Positions 11,025-22,694 of a stretch of 64,000 nt of DNA are shown in pieces. Source of the stretch: Branchiostoma belcheri (taxonomy: Eukaryota; Chordata; Leptocardii; Amphioxiformes; Branchiostomatidae); the NCBI RefSeq assembly GCF_001625305.1, contig NW_017804021.1, positions 2,493,144 to 2,557,143 on the forward strand. Direction: 5' to 3'. How positions within the stretch are numbered: the stretch's first letter is position 1; each line of letters opens with the position of its first letter. The translations under genes were made by a program, and so were the position numbers. Below the pieces are notes generated by a model. It made no database searches. It was not told where the DNA came from and was given only the letters and a program-made list of their open reading frames with translations.

Positions 11025-11883
11025 AAAATGTGTTTGTGTGTGTGTGTGGGGGGGGAGGCTATTTGATCATGATTATTGTTATGGGGAAGGCTAAACAATA
11101 ATATCTAAGATACATGTAATATAAGCATGCTTTAGGGGGAGGGGCGCCTGTCAGCCGTCTGTACAGGAATAGATATCATATTATATAATAACAACACCCT
11201 CCTGCAATATTGTTTACCCTTGGCACATCAGCAGAAATGATCAGCGTGGGTATGACAGGTCTTGTCATTCAGACTCATCATACTGTTTGTGTTAAAATAT
11301 AAATTTGAGATGAAGATGAATATTAAGAGATTATACGAACCATTGATAATGTTACATAACTATAAATATAACGTTATGTGGACTGAACCATGAATGCATG
11401 AATGAACAAATGAATGAATTAATAGATATTCTGGAGACACAGAAGGAAGTTGAAAATAACAGTAATCACAAATTACGCCACTCAGATTTCCTCAAAACCT
11501 TTATTTTTCCTGTCCTACAGAATCCAGCCTGTGCAGACGTCAGCAATGTGACTGACCTCATCTGTACCCACCATGCAGCCAAGAGAAGACAGACAAACTC
11601 CTCACCTCAGACCTCGGCAGTCTTCACTACCAACAAATATGCAAATTCTACAACTTTTAACAATCAGAAGTGCAATATTATTCCTCTGAAATTATCTCCA
11701 AGGAGGAAAGGTCACAATTTTGCCAATGATATTGTGGAAAAATTGACAATCAAGTTTTGCTGCTCAGTGTATTAAAACGTCTTTTGGAAATTAAGAAAAG
11801 AAACTTATCGTGTCCACAATCAGTGTAATAATTATATGAAAAAGTCTTTTGAATATTAAGAAAAGAAACGTGTCGGAACGAAA
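11025..11883. other. upstream region of the transporter gene
   Basis: AT-rich. An open frame at 11398-11775 codes 125 residues with no recognisable domain; the part after an ACAG at about 11520 could be a 5' UTR exon, but nothing supports coding. No TATA element could be placed with confidence. Confidence 0.4.
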
Positions 11884-14800
11884 ATGAATTCGAAACTTCC
11901 CAAGAGCTTCCGGACGGTGATTCTCTGCTCGTTAGCGAACTTCATTAACCAGGCGGACCGTACCATTATGCCGATTGCGCTGGTGCCGATGAGCAACGAG
12001 TTTGACTGGAACCTGCAGGCTCAGGGCTGGATCCTCAGTTCTTTTGCCTTCGGATACATCAGTAGTCAGGTAAGGCCCTCGGGGTAGCCTGGAGCTAGGC
12101 TATAACAGTAGACTGGAACCTGCAGGCTCAGGGCTGGATCCTCAATTCCTTCGCTTTCGGATACATCAGTAGTCAGGTAAGGCCCTCGGGGAAGCCTGGA
12201 GCTAGGCTATATTAGTAGACTGGAATCTGCAGGCTCAGGGCTGGATACTCAGTTCTTTTGCCTTTGGATGCATCAGTAGTCAGGTAAGACCCACGGGGAA
12301 GCCTGGAGCTAGGCTATCACAATGTAGTCAGCAGGTACATTGGAAGATTATATATTAGAGGATACATTGTACATTAACTTACCGGTAGTCAGGTAAGGCA
12401 ATAGGATAGTCTGGACCAGTGAGTGATCTTGGCAACTTCCGCATAAAAAAGGAAACAATTTTCTTTTGGAAATTCTATTTCTATTCTAACAATATTTTAT
12501 GTGATCAAGAATCAGTAATGTGATATGGTCAACATCTGTCTGATTCTGCTGACTGTGCCCTTCTCTGCACTGCCCCCTGTAGGTTATCGGTGGAAGTGCA
12601 GCACGGCGGTGGGGAGGGAAGTGGGTGCTGGGCTTCGCGGTCGCCGTTTGGTCCTTAGCGACGTTTTTCACGCCGGCGTTCGCGCGGACGCTCTACGGTC
12701 TGATCTTCGCCCGGATCTGTCTCGGGTTCGCCGAAGGGCTGGGGCTGCCGACGATCTTCCACATCTTCGCAAACACGGTTCCGATGGAGGAACGGTCGCG
12801 GGCGTTCGGGTACCTGGTGGCGTCCGGGTCAATCGGACAGACTCTCGCATCTGTGGTGAGTTGATTTTATGTAGTTCTGTTACTGAAAGGTTTTCTCGTA
12901 AAACTGGCAAATACAGAAAGATTAGCTCATAAAAGTACATACACATGATGGTCTTTGCTTGAAAGTTAATCTGTGTTAGAAGAAGCGGTTAATTATGCAT
13001 CCCTTCGCAAAGACTGGAGTTGAACAGTGTTGGAAATTACAGTTCAAACTTGTTTCATAGAGATATACTCATATAGACTCGACTTTTTACTGAATGCTGG
13101 TAACAGAATTTGAATGGCATGCCACCCCAGCCTGAAAATTTGGTAATATCTGACCAAATCACAGCAATAAACACTTCTTTATTGCATGGATTAATTAATC
13201 CTTTTTAGAAGTACCAAAGAACCCAACTAAAACAGCCCCTAGTTGCAGAGTTGACTGATGTGACACTATGCCCCTTGCAGATCTGCCCGAGATTACAGTG
13301 GCCGATGATGTTCTACAGTTTCGGGGTTCTGGGGTTCGTGTGGGTCGCCACGTGGGTTCTCTGCTTCCGGGAGCAGCCCATCGACTACGACGAGGAACTC
13401 TTCCTTCCTCCCAAGGTAACTTCTTAGCTCTCCTGTGTGTCTGGTGTGTGTAAAAGTTATAGGGAACTTTTTAACTCTCATTCTCCATGCTTCTGGTGTG
13501 TGTTTAGGTTCAAGGCTCTCCCCAAGCAATAAAACAAGGGTGCCCCCCTTTCCCCAAAATCCTAGCACCTCGCCCAAAATTTTTTAAATTTAGGGTTTGC
13601 TCTCAATATTTTCATGTAAATTCACTGATTTTTCATCAATCAATTCAGGAGCACCTCTCCCAAAACATTTCTGGGGAGACCCCTGATGTTGGTGAAGGTT
13701 AGACATCCAGGCAATAAGATACGCCAAAAAACAGTTACTCAAGCAACTGGATATGATTTTGGAAACGGTCAGACGTTTCAGGTAGCATAGTCAATAGTTT
13801 GTGCTTGTAAGCTTGCTTTTCTGACAACTCTTCAGTGACACTGTCAACTGAAACGTCTGACCATTTCCAAATTCATATCCAGTTGCTTGAGTATCTTTTT
13901 TTTGGCATAAAGGTGGTTTAGGCTGGTGCCCAGCCCTGTTTGAGTTTGGTTCACAGGACAGCAACTGTTGGGAAGAGAAGCAAAGCCTAACAATACTGGA
14001 TACTAGGCTGGAGTTTTCTTATTTAGTTGTTATCCCCAAGTTGGCAGCGGTGGTGGGTGGTAAGGTACAGTTTTAGGTAAGTTTAACAACCAAAGGGTTA
14101 TGTCATGTCAGGCTTTCAAATTCACTCCCCCAAAAGGCTGAAGCTGGTGCAGATACTGAGGAGGACCAGCCAATAGCTGCGCAGGGAACACAGAAGAAAA
14201 AGGTGCTTAGCAACCGTTCTGAACCGACCAATCAGGACTCAGAGGTGTACAATCATGTGATTGGTGGAGGGGTTTAGTTGTTCTATTTCACTTTTTTTTC
14301 TCCAGTCCTGATGGACTCTGTATTTTGGTGATGAAACAGGTGCAGCAGGTACAAGGTGGACAAGTGGTTTGTGGTTAAATATTTTGAAAAAGTGATGCTT
14401 TAAAAAAATGCTATATCCCAAAGGTTGTTGCTCTCTTCCTGTATAGATCCTGACCTCTAACCTTTGTCCCTTGCGCATCCTGACCTCTAACTGCTGTACC
14501 CTGCAGATCCTGACCTCTAACCTCTATACCCCTTCAGATCCTGACCTCTAACCTCTGTACCCTTCAGATCCTGACCTCTAACGTCTGTACCCCTATAAAT
14601 CCTGACCTCTAACTGCTGCAGATCCTGACCTCTAACCTCTGTGCCCCTTCAGATCCTGACCTCTAACCTCTGTGCCCCTGCACATCTTGACCTCTAACCT
14701 CTGTACCCTGCAGATCCTGACCTATAACCTTTGTCCCTTGCAGATCCTGACCTCTAACCTTTGTCCCTTGCAGATCCTGACCTCTAACCTTTGTACCCCT

Positions 14801-17800
14801 GCAGATCCTGACCTCTAACCTTTGCCCCTGCAGATCCTGACCTCTAACTGCAGCAGATCCTGACTTCTAACCTTTGCCCCTGCAGATCCTGACCTCTAAC
14901 CTACGTTGGGTGGAGTTCATCTCGCATTGGCCGCTGTGGGCGATCTACTCGGCGCACTTCGCCATGAACTGGAGTAACTACGTGGTTCTGTCCTGGCTGC
15001 CGACCTACCTGCAGCGCGCGCTCGGGGCCAACGCTAACGACATCAGCTTCACCGCCTTTCCTTATATGGTCAACTCACTCGTCGGCGTAGGTTAGTAGCT
15101 GCTCCTTAGCACAAGATGAGAAGATTACAGTATTTAATCTTTTTTTTGGAATATATGATTGCATAAGCTAGTAAAGTCTGGAAGTGCAGTGGGTCGAAAG
15201 ATGATGATGATGATGATAGTCTAGGGAAAATCATTTTGAAATTGTCCATTGCACAGTACTACATTGTATGTTGTACAAAGGGCTTGTTTTGAAAATGTTT
15301 GTTTTAATCTATCTTGTTGCGCTATTGAACAAAGATAATTTAAAATCCCCAATCATAAGATTTATCTCCAGATAATGACCTTGCTTCAGGAGCAGGCCAC
15401 ATGTCTGACTGGCTGGTTTCCCGTAAGAACTGGACGGTTCTGTCCGTGCGGAGACTGATGACGAGTATCGGGCTGCTGGGTCCCGCCGTCTTTATCCTGG
15501 CCTTCAGCACCACAAACAACCTCATCGTGGCCCTGCTGTGAGTTTTTATCCTTCCTCTATGATCTTCTTTATTTATTACATCTGTCTCTCTCACTCACTC
15601 ACTATTCTGGCTTAGATTATACTGCTGCAGGTGTCCCTGACACAGGGCTTGGCCTTCAGCACCACAAACAAACCTCATCGTGGCACTGCTGATAGTTTCT
15701 CCTGAACTTTACATCATTTATAGAACAGAGAAGGAAAACTTTGCTACTTGCTTGGTGATTTTAACATAGATCTTCTCAAACACGAAAGCCACGCTTTAAG
15801 TGCTGACTTTCTAAACACCCTATATTCGTGCACATTTTACCCTACAATAACCAAACCATCTAGGATAACAAATAGATCGGCTACATTAATAGACAACATT
15901 ATGTCAAACTCGATGATCAATCCTCACTCAGCAGGTCTCCTTGTTACAGATATTTCAGATCACTTACCTGTATTCTGCATTACCTCCTTCATGAAAACAG
16001 ATAGACCATCAAAAGGACAAGTACATCGTTTCCGTAAGTTTAATCAATGTAATATCGATAAATTTAAAGCCCTCTTATCAGTGGAAAGTTGGGAATCAGT
16101 GTATTGTAATACTGATGCAAACACTTCTTACAGCAAATTTCTCGAAATTTTTAATTCTCATTTCGAACAATGCTTTCCTCTTAAAACAATCTCAACAAGA
16201 AGAAACTTGGATAACAACGTTAACAAAGCCTGGTTCACTAAGGGATTACGCAAGTCCTCTAACAGGAAAAATCAGCTTTATAGAAAGTACCTCAAGAACC
16301 CCACCCCTTCAACATTACAAACATATAAAACATATAGAAACAAATTCAACTTTTTAATTCGTACATCTAAGAAGCAATACTATCAGAATAGGTTTAAAGC
16401 TGCTTCAAATAACATACGTAATACTTGGAAAACTATAAATGAACTTCTAAACAGGAAAAGGTCAGTGTCTACTCTTCCTTCAAAGTTTATGGATGGGGAA
16501 AATGAAATAACAAATAAAGTAGATATAGTTAACAAGTTTAACGATTTTTTGTAAATATCGGCCCTTCCCTGGCAAGTAAAATAGACAAGACTGACCAATC
16601 TCCATCATCCTACGTTCAAAATGATATTCCTCCCATCAACTTATTTGACGCACCTAGCACAGCAGAAATCCATGACATAATTAACAATCTTCAAAATGCT
16701 GCCCCTGGTAAGGATGAAATTAATGCAACACTTTTAAAACAGATTAATGCAGAAATCCTAGAACCCATTACTCATGTCTTTAAAAGTTTCTTTTAGAGAC
16801 AGGAAAAGTGCCCTCCGACTTAAAAGTAGCCAAGGTAGTCCCGCTTTATAAAGCCGGTGATCCATGTGTGTTTACAAATTATCGACCAATTTCTATCTTA
16901 CCAGCACTCTCAAAAATTTTAAAAAAAATAGTGTATAACAGAATCTTGAAGCACCTTGAAAATAACAACATTTTATACACACACCAATATGGATTCCGTA
17001 AAAACCACTCAACATATATGGCCCTATTACAACTAATAAATAAAATTACGTCAGCTTTGGAAAAAAACGAATTCAGTATCGGGATATTCCTCGATTTATC
17101 GAAAGCTTTCGATACTGTGGATCACAAAATATTACTTAGCAAACTAAACTCTTACGGCTTCAAAGGTACAGCCCTTCAATGGTTAAAAGATTATTTGTCC
17201 GATAGAATGCAGTATGTTTCGAGTAATAACTTCACTTCATCTCTAAAATCAGTAACATGCGGAGTCCCACAAGGATCTATACTCGGTCCTCTTTTGTTCC
17301 TAATTTATGTCAATGATCTTGCCCTGGTATCAGTCAAACTCTTCACTCTATTATTTGCCGATGATACTAATCTTTTCTATTCTCACAATAATTTTCATAC
17401 ACTAATAACAACCGTTAATGAAGAGCTATGTAAACTAAACGACTGGTTTAAGTTAAATAAGTTGTCTCTTAACATAGATAAAACGAACTTCATTATTTTC
17501 ACAGGTAGAAGTAAAAAATACGACAAAGAAATAGCTAATATATACATAGACAATAAACCAATCAAACAGGTATGTAACACACGGTTTCTAGGAGTCCTAA
17601 TTGATGAGAAACTCACATGGAAGTTTCATATTGACCGTATTTGTAAACAAATCTATAAGAACATTGGTATAATAAGAAAAGTTGCAAGTTGCCTATCACG
17701 TAAAATATTTATCACTCTGTACTATACTTTGATTTATCCCTACTTAACATATTGTAATATAGTCTGGGCTAGTACATACACTACTTCAATCCGACCGCTG

Positions 17801-19950
17801 CATCAGCTGCAGAAGCGCTTCGTTAGGATTGCATCTAATGTCCCATTTTTTGCTAACTCTGCCGCTCTATTTTACAACTTGAAAATTTTAACAGTGTACG
17901 ACATAAATAAACTCCAAACAGCAATTTTCGTCAACAAAGTCTTACACAAAAGTTCACAATTACCAGCTCAATTCAAGGACATATTTCAACACAACTCAGA
18001 TATCCACAGTTACAGTACCAGAAAGCAAAATGATTTAAGGCCAATCCTAACAAAATCAAATATGAAACAGTTTACGATAATGTTTAGAGGCCCGTTAATT
18101 TGGAACAGTATAAGTCATTCACAGCAGAATTGCCAATCCCTTCCAACTTTCAAACGACATTTAAAAACTGACCTAATAGAGAAGCCATCTACCACTTCCT
18201 GATTTGCTTTTGTTTTCCTTGTTTTCTTATGCCACGATATTTTCCTTGCGTTAATATTGGTTTCTTATGTTGTTCTTACCATATTAACTTATGATTTGAC
18301 TAATGGAAATGTATTTTTTGTTGAGTACGATATGTTTTTGATTGTCTTACTTTATTGTTTAGATATTTAGTTTGCCTTGTTAACTTTATATTATCTTGTT
18401 TGAGTTAATTTTCTCTTGTTTGTCCCTTAAAGACATGCATGTTAATTGTTAACGTAAATAATGTTGTAAATATGAGATCGTCAACAGGATTTGGGAGAGC
18501 CCACTAGATAAACCTCCTGGTTTCTTGGGATCTCCTGCATGTATTTGATTGTACATAATTTCTTTTTATACCATTACTTTTTTTATGTGCGAAAGACAAT
18601 AAACAAAACAAACAAAACAGTTATGACACCAGTGACTACACTAGTTATACCGGCTGTACAGATACAGATACAGAAACTTCTTCTTCTATGCTACTGAGCT
18701 CTGCAATGCAATACAAAGCAAATCAAATGTTCGATGGTACAAATTCTACAATCCGGAGTCTTGCTAAGAATTGGCATGCCAGAATGATCAGTATGATGGT
18801 CGTGGGCATTAAAGGCAAGACAAGACAAGACAAATCAAATTTCAAAATTAGCACCTGAACATTTTAGGCATTTCAGACAGCATTTAGTATCTTTAAGTGA
18901 CTGAGATTGCCAAAACTTCTAAAGTTTCTCTCCAGTGGACTTTTATCATCACATTTGCTGTTTGTTCTGATCATTTATTTCTTTTGCTGTATCTAACTAG
19001 TGTTTGTCTATTAGTTGCTGCTCCCTTCCACCATGTTGTTGACCTTGACCCTTGCCCTTTTCCCCCTGCCCCAGGCTGGTGTCGGTGTCCATGGGTCTGT
19101 GTGCGTGTAACTCGTCAGGTCACATGAGTAACCATGCCGACGTGGCTCCCAATCACGCAGGGATCACATTCGCTGTGTCTAACACTATGGTAAGTACTTT
19201 TAACCTCTCAGTTCAAGGATTGTTCACTCTATACACCTGCATTATATTTTACAAAGCTAACAATTTTTCAGTACTGATTTGGTCTGTTTGAAAAGCTAGC
19301 TATAGTATCACACACACACAAACACACACACTCACACTAACCTCCTCCCCTGTTCCCCTGTAGGCTAGTATCCCAGGCATCGCCCACGGCCCTGTCACAG
19401 CGACGTTAGTGACGGCTACAGGACACTGGTACCCGGTCTTCACTCACACACAAACACACACACACACAAACACACACATACACACACTAACCTCCTCCCC
19501 TGTTCCCCTGTAGGCTAGTATCCCAGGCATCGCCCACGGCCCAGTCACAGCGACGTTAGTGACAGCCACAGGACATTGGTACCCGGTCTTCACACACACA
19601 CACAGTACAGACACACACACACTCACAACTAACCCTCTCCCCTGTTCCCCTGTAGGCTAGTATCCCAGGCATCGCCCACGGCCCAGTCACAGCGACGTTA
19701 GTGACGGCCACAGGACACTGGTACCCGGTCTTCACACACACACAGAGTACAGACACACACACACTCACAACTAACCCTCTCCCCTGTCCCCCTGTAGGCT
19801 AGTATCCCAGGCATTGCCCACGGCCCAGTCACAGCGACACTTGTGACGGCCACAGGACACTGGTACCCGGTCTTCATGGTGGCTGCAGGAGTCAACATGG
19901 TGGGAGCCATGATCTACGCTTCACAGAGCTCCGCCAGCCAGGTGCTCTAA
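11884..19950 (+). CDS. SLC17/PHT4-like anion transporter (major facilitator superfamily)
   Basis: Exons 11884-12069, 12583-12855, 13281-13415, probably 14137-14244, 14886-15090, 15390-15537, 19075-19189 and 19798-19950, all with GT/AG borders and matching phases. The sum is 1323 nt (440 residues), or 404 residues without the uncertain 108-nt exon, which would code a charged cytosolic loop (AEAGADTEEDQP). The start MNSKLPKSFRTVILCSLANF leads straight into transmembrane segment 1. Family marks are DRTIMPIA in segment 1, an MFS motif-A-like ARRWGGK loop, RICLGFAEGLGLP in segment 4, WPMMFYSFG, and SNHADVAPNHAG followed by SNTMASIPG. Segment order and length fit the 12-helix SLC17/plant PHT4 type that moves organic anions, nucleotides or phosphate; the substrate cannot be read off. 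A LINE occupies the intron before 19075, and three exon edges are duplicated in tandem. Confidence 0.87.
12004..12325 (+). repeat. 107-bp tandem triplication of transporter exon 1 end plus donor
   Basis: Units begin at 12004 (real exon), 12111 and 12218, each with gactgga..ctgcaggctcaggg through cagtagtcag|gtaag and about 40 bases of intron (ggagctaggctat). Copy 2 would still code DWNLQAQGWILNSFAFGYIS with an intact donor, and copy 3 has a few more changes. A short fifth-hand fragment (tagtcaggtaaggc) lies near 12387. Confidence 0.92.
12856..13280. other. transporter intron 2
   Basis: No repeat or coding feature recognised. It ends in CCCCTTGCAG before exon 3. Confidence 0.5.
13416..14136. 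other. transporter intron 3 with a large inverted repeat
   Basis: Holds inverted segments AGATACGCCAAAAAACAGTTACTCAAGC-type (about 13719-13775, including gttactcaagcaactggatat and aaacggtcagacgtttca) and their complements (about 13845-13911, tgaaacgtctgaccatttcc, atatccagttgcttgag). The arms are about 60 bp around a 70-bp spacer, a fold-back element of about 190 bp. Confidence 0.65.
14446..14885 (+). repeat. about 30-bp minisatellite copying a transporter exon acceptor
   Basis: Fifteen units of 23-31 bp, each starting ATCCTGACCTCTAAC and most ending CCCTGCAG or CCCTTCAG, followed by the true exon at 14886, which begins with the same ATCCTGACCTCTAACCT. Each unit thus consists of the first about 18 exon bases plus a pyrimidine-AG acceptor. 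Unit lengths are not multiples of three, and reading on from an upstream acceptor soon meets TGA, so misuse of a decoy site would truncate the protein. Confidence 0.95.
15499..15700 (+). repeat. tandem duplication of a transporter exon 3' end
   Basis: The segment ggccttcagcaccacaaac..ctgctg at 15499-15541, the end of the exon at 15390-15537, is repeated at 15651-15694 with one inserted A and a changed donor (ctgatagttt). Period is 152 bp. The second copy lacks a usable donor and is frameshifted. Confidence 0.85.
15722..18622 (+). mobile_element. 5'-truncated, decayed jockey/CR1-type LINE
   Basis: The left part (15748-16554) covers the end of an endonuclease domain (LGDFNIDLL, LIDNIMSN, SDHLPVF). 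The right part (16808-18202) is the reverse transcriptase with NYRPISILP, LDLSKAFDTVDH, CGVPQGSILGPLLFLIYVND and the catalytic FADD, then a thumb/C-terminal region. The reading frame changes near 16550, in a run of six T, and again near 16790, so the copy is inactive. The amino-terminal endonuclease half is missing, as usual for 5' truncation. AATAAA at 18599-18604 and an A-rich end mark the 3' terminus. It sits in the sense orientation in a transporter intron. Precise family and target duplication are not determined. Confidence 0.88.
18623..19074. repeat. LINE-adjacent repeat fragments in the transporter intron
   Basis: The fragment at 18640-18690 (ttataccggctgtacagatacagatac) belongs to a dispersed family also seen at 31028-31085, 53730-53810 and 59880-59950. 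An (AAGAC)n tail at 18812-18835 looks like the 3' end of a second retroposon copy. No coding exon until 19075. Confidence 0.5.
19364..19797 (+). repeat. three upstream tandem copies of the last transporter exon
   Basis: Copies of the start of the last exon, with acceptor CCCCTGTAG and GCTAGTATCCCAGGCAT through TACCCGGTCTTCA, begin at 19364, 19514 and 19656; the complete terminal exon begins at 19798 (periods 150, 142, 142). Copies 1-3 run into (CA)n simple sequence instead of continuing, have no donor, and in frame reach a stop in the next copy's acceptor (gTAGgcTAG). They could act as alternative short last exons or as decoys. Coding differences are few and mostly third-position. Confidence 0.92.
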
Positions 19951-20770
19951 CACACCCGGACACACCTAACAGGTGCTCTAACACCTGGACACCACCTGAA
20001 AGGTTCTTTAACACCTGGAACAGCTGCAGGTTTACAGCTGCAAAACTTCTGTTAGCCAGGTGCCGTAATACTTTCCAACCAGAGACTTACTAAAGGTTTT
20101 GGTGCATTCTTGATGTGGCATTTTTATAGGGCTTTCTTTTTCAAACTGGTGTCTTTTTTTTCTTTTCCAAACAGTGGAATATTGGATACTGTATTGCCTG
20201 TATTGCCAATTGATACTGTCTTGTAGCTCTTACAGATTACTGTAGTAACAGACTTACATGTATGTCCCCTGCATATAAAAAGTGTACAGCTGCTAAACTG
20301 TCAGCCAGGTGATCTGAAACTGTCCCTGTCCAACATGCACCTTTGCTCACCTGTCCAGGTGTTTCCAGGTAGCTGCAGGTAACTTTAGGTTCGGGAAAGG
20401 AACCTAAGAATGTATTAGAATGTCTCTTTCTAATCTTTTACTCTTTCAGATGTTTTAACTACATCTATAAGTGTTTGGAAAAAAACAGTGCTGCTTCAAT
20501 ATAGAGGAAAATCTGCTCTTTCAAATCTTTTTTGTACATAAGTATAGCCTCATGATCAGTAACTTTCATCCTGCTATTATTAATAGTAGCTATTTGGTAC
20601 CAGATGTGTATTTACTGTGGGGTTAGGCAGCAGGGAGAAGGTTAAACATGTACTAGGGCTTCCAACAGCCAGGAACTTGGCTTTCTAAAGTCACAGTGAT
20701 CAGTGTATGCAATAGATTGTAGGGAACAATAATTTATTGCATTCCTAAGTGTACATACTGATCTATCCCA
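19951..20770 (+). other. transporter 3' UTR with short duplications
   Basis: Immediately after the stop, three degenerate copies of a segment of about 35 bases (aggtgctctaacaccyggacac) extend the coding end into the 3' UTR (19940-20030). The rest is AT-rich with no gene. If the signal at 22262 is used, the whole of 19951-22285 is 3' UTR. Confidence 0.5.
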
Positions 20771-21095
20771 TCCAGAACTGTGCCTATCTGGTTCTATGCC
20801 TGAATGGGTTAGGGTTAGGATCAGGCATGGTTCTGGATAGTCTCTATTGTATCCAGAACCGTGCCTATCTAGTTCTGTGCCTGAATGGGTTAGGGTTAGG
20901 AATAGGCACGGTTCTGGATAGTCTCTATTGTATCCAGAACCGTGCCTATCTAGTTCTGTGCCTGAATGGGTTAGGGTTAGGATCAGGCACGGTTCTGGAT
21001 AGTCTCTGCGTGCCCAAGAACATAGATTTGCCCCAGGCACGGTTCTGGATTTATATGGAGTAGCCAGAAGTGTACCTGAGCACAGTTTTGGATAC
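20771..21095. repeat. hairpin repeat cluster 1 (81-bp family)
   Basis: Three and a half units of the family whose inverted arms are ATCCAGAACCGTGCCT and AGGCACGGTTCTGGAT, with GGGTTAGGGTTAGGATC in the loop. It lies in the putative transporter 3' UTR and is the only cluster in the genic half. Confidence 0.9.
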
Positions 21096-22261
21096 AATAT
21101 GATCTAGTCATAGCTACTCCAGAGGGGTGAGTTTTGCTGCAGATGCAGACAATTTCCTGACTGACTGTATTATTATATCATATCATATTTCATGTCCACT
21201 TCAGCACTGTTTTTATGCAGTTTTCTTATTACATTGTATCCTTGTTGAGAAGGTGTATGAATACATGTAGTTTCATCAGGTCTATATTGATAATTTCATG
21301 ATATATAGGGTCACTTGATGGTTTCAAAATGAGATTGTGTATGAAACATAAGCATGGTTAGTGACTCTAGTAGGTGACAATATCTAATAATAAGGCTAGT
21401 TTTGTGTTTCAATGTGTTGGTTCTTCAGGGCTTTAAGTACTTGGTGTACATACATGTTTGTGTAGGTAAAATTGCTCAGGTATTTCTGATGTCTACCTGC
21501 ACCCTGACCTGCACCTAACCTGCACTGGTTCTTGTAACATGTATTTGTTTGTTCACTTGCAAATGTTACAGCTAAAAGTTACACGTTTTGTTATTGATAT
21601 ATACATGTAGTAAACCCTGCTGTACAACTTGAGATTGAAGATGGTGTCAGAAACACCTTAAAAATTACGCTAAGGGAAATGAAATGATCATGAGGGATGC
21701 AGGTGACATTTTCATGCTGCAGGTAGCTTTAGATATGACCTTCCACTGGTCAGGTTTGTAGGAAAAGTATTTGCAATTCCTGATCTTGAATTGTGTACAA
21801 AAAATGCGGCTATATAAAGTCTAACATGTTTGGGTTCCACATGTGGTGTACATGTCTACTGTATAAATTTTCTGTATATTTGTAGGTAACTTAGGGTAAA
21901 CAAACATTATGGTATCTATGATTATGAAGGGAGTTTCGTGGTAGATAATGTGTTTTTGGTGTCCAGCTATGGTTGGGATGGACTCTAAGGTGCAATTATG
22001 TTTCATGTTTTTATAGTTTTTGCTTTACATAAGACCAAAGCCTCAGACCTTGCCATGTTTGTAATGTTTTTTTTTCTTTACAATCTGTTTTAGTAGAAAA
22101 AAATGTCCATCTGAAGTCTTCCTTGCAGTTTTAGTTTGATGAAAGCAAGAGGAAATTGTGGTTCCATTATGGAGGATATTATTACTTAAATTGGTGATTT
22201 TTATATTGTTTATGAGTAACATTTATATTTCTGTTGTTAAACATCAATATGCAAGGTGTTG

Positions 22262-22267
22262 AATAAA
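22262..22267 (+). terminator. candidate polyadenylation signal of the transporter gene
   Basis: AATAAA in ggtgttgaataaacactg, 2.3 kb past the stop. No earlier canonical AATAAA was noticed on the plus strand after 19950, but a variant signal could be used. Confidence 0.4.
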
Positions 22268-22561
22268 CACTGACTTCTATAAGTGGGAATTCGAAGTATC
22301 TTATTGACTCTGCAGACTCTCACCTCTAACAAATATAGTGGGCAACTGAACATAGACACCTGTAATTATGTTATGCAGCTCCTTGACCAAGTGTGGATGT
22401 ACATAATGTATACCTCAAACATCGACTTTAAGCAAAGCTGTAAAATCTACCGAAGAGTCTAGTAATAAATCTAAATGCAAACCAACAAGAGGAGAACAAA
22501 AAAACACTTTCCCAGAGTACTAAAAAAATCTGATGGATTTTCCACAACTTTAGCATAGCTC

Positions 22562-22693
22562 ATCTCCAAGCAGATGCTATGGTGGCAAGGCAGTATCCAA
22601 TTGGCCAAGCAGTGTCTATCAGCCACTGATATGTGAACACAGCTTGCCAATTGGATACTGCCTTGCCACCGGCCCTAGCATCTGCTTGGATAT
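22562..22693. mobile_element. fold-back element, second copy of the CTCCAAGCAGAT family
   Basis: A 132-bp near-palindrome: ATCTCCAAGCAGATGCTA and TAGCATCTGCTTGGATAT at the ends, ggcaaggcagtatccaattgg and its complement inside. The flanks catagct(c) and catagct(a) may be an 8-bp target duplication. Confidence 0.8.
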
Positions 22694-22694
22694 T

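Noticed and set aside
11398-11775. 125-residue plus-strand gene upstream of the transporter
   Set aside because: Low complexity at the start, no recognisable domain, and coding bias not evident.
20642-21097. Open frames of 104 and 151 codons
   Set aside because: They lie in the 81-bp hairpin repeats; the same peptide pattern reappears at every cluster in either orientation.
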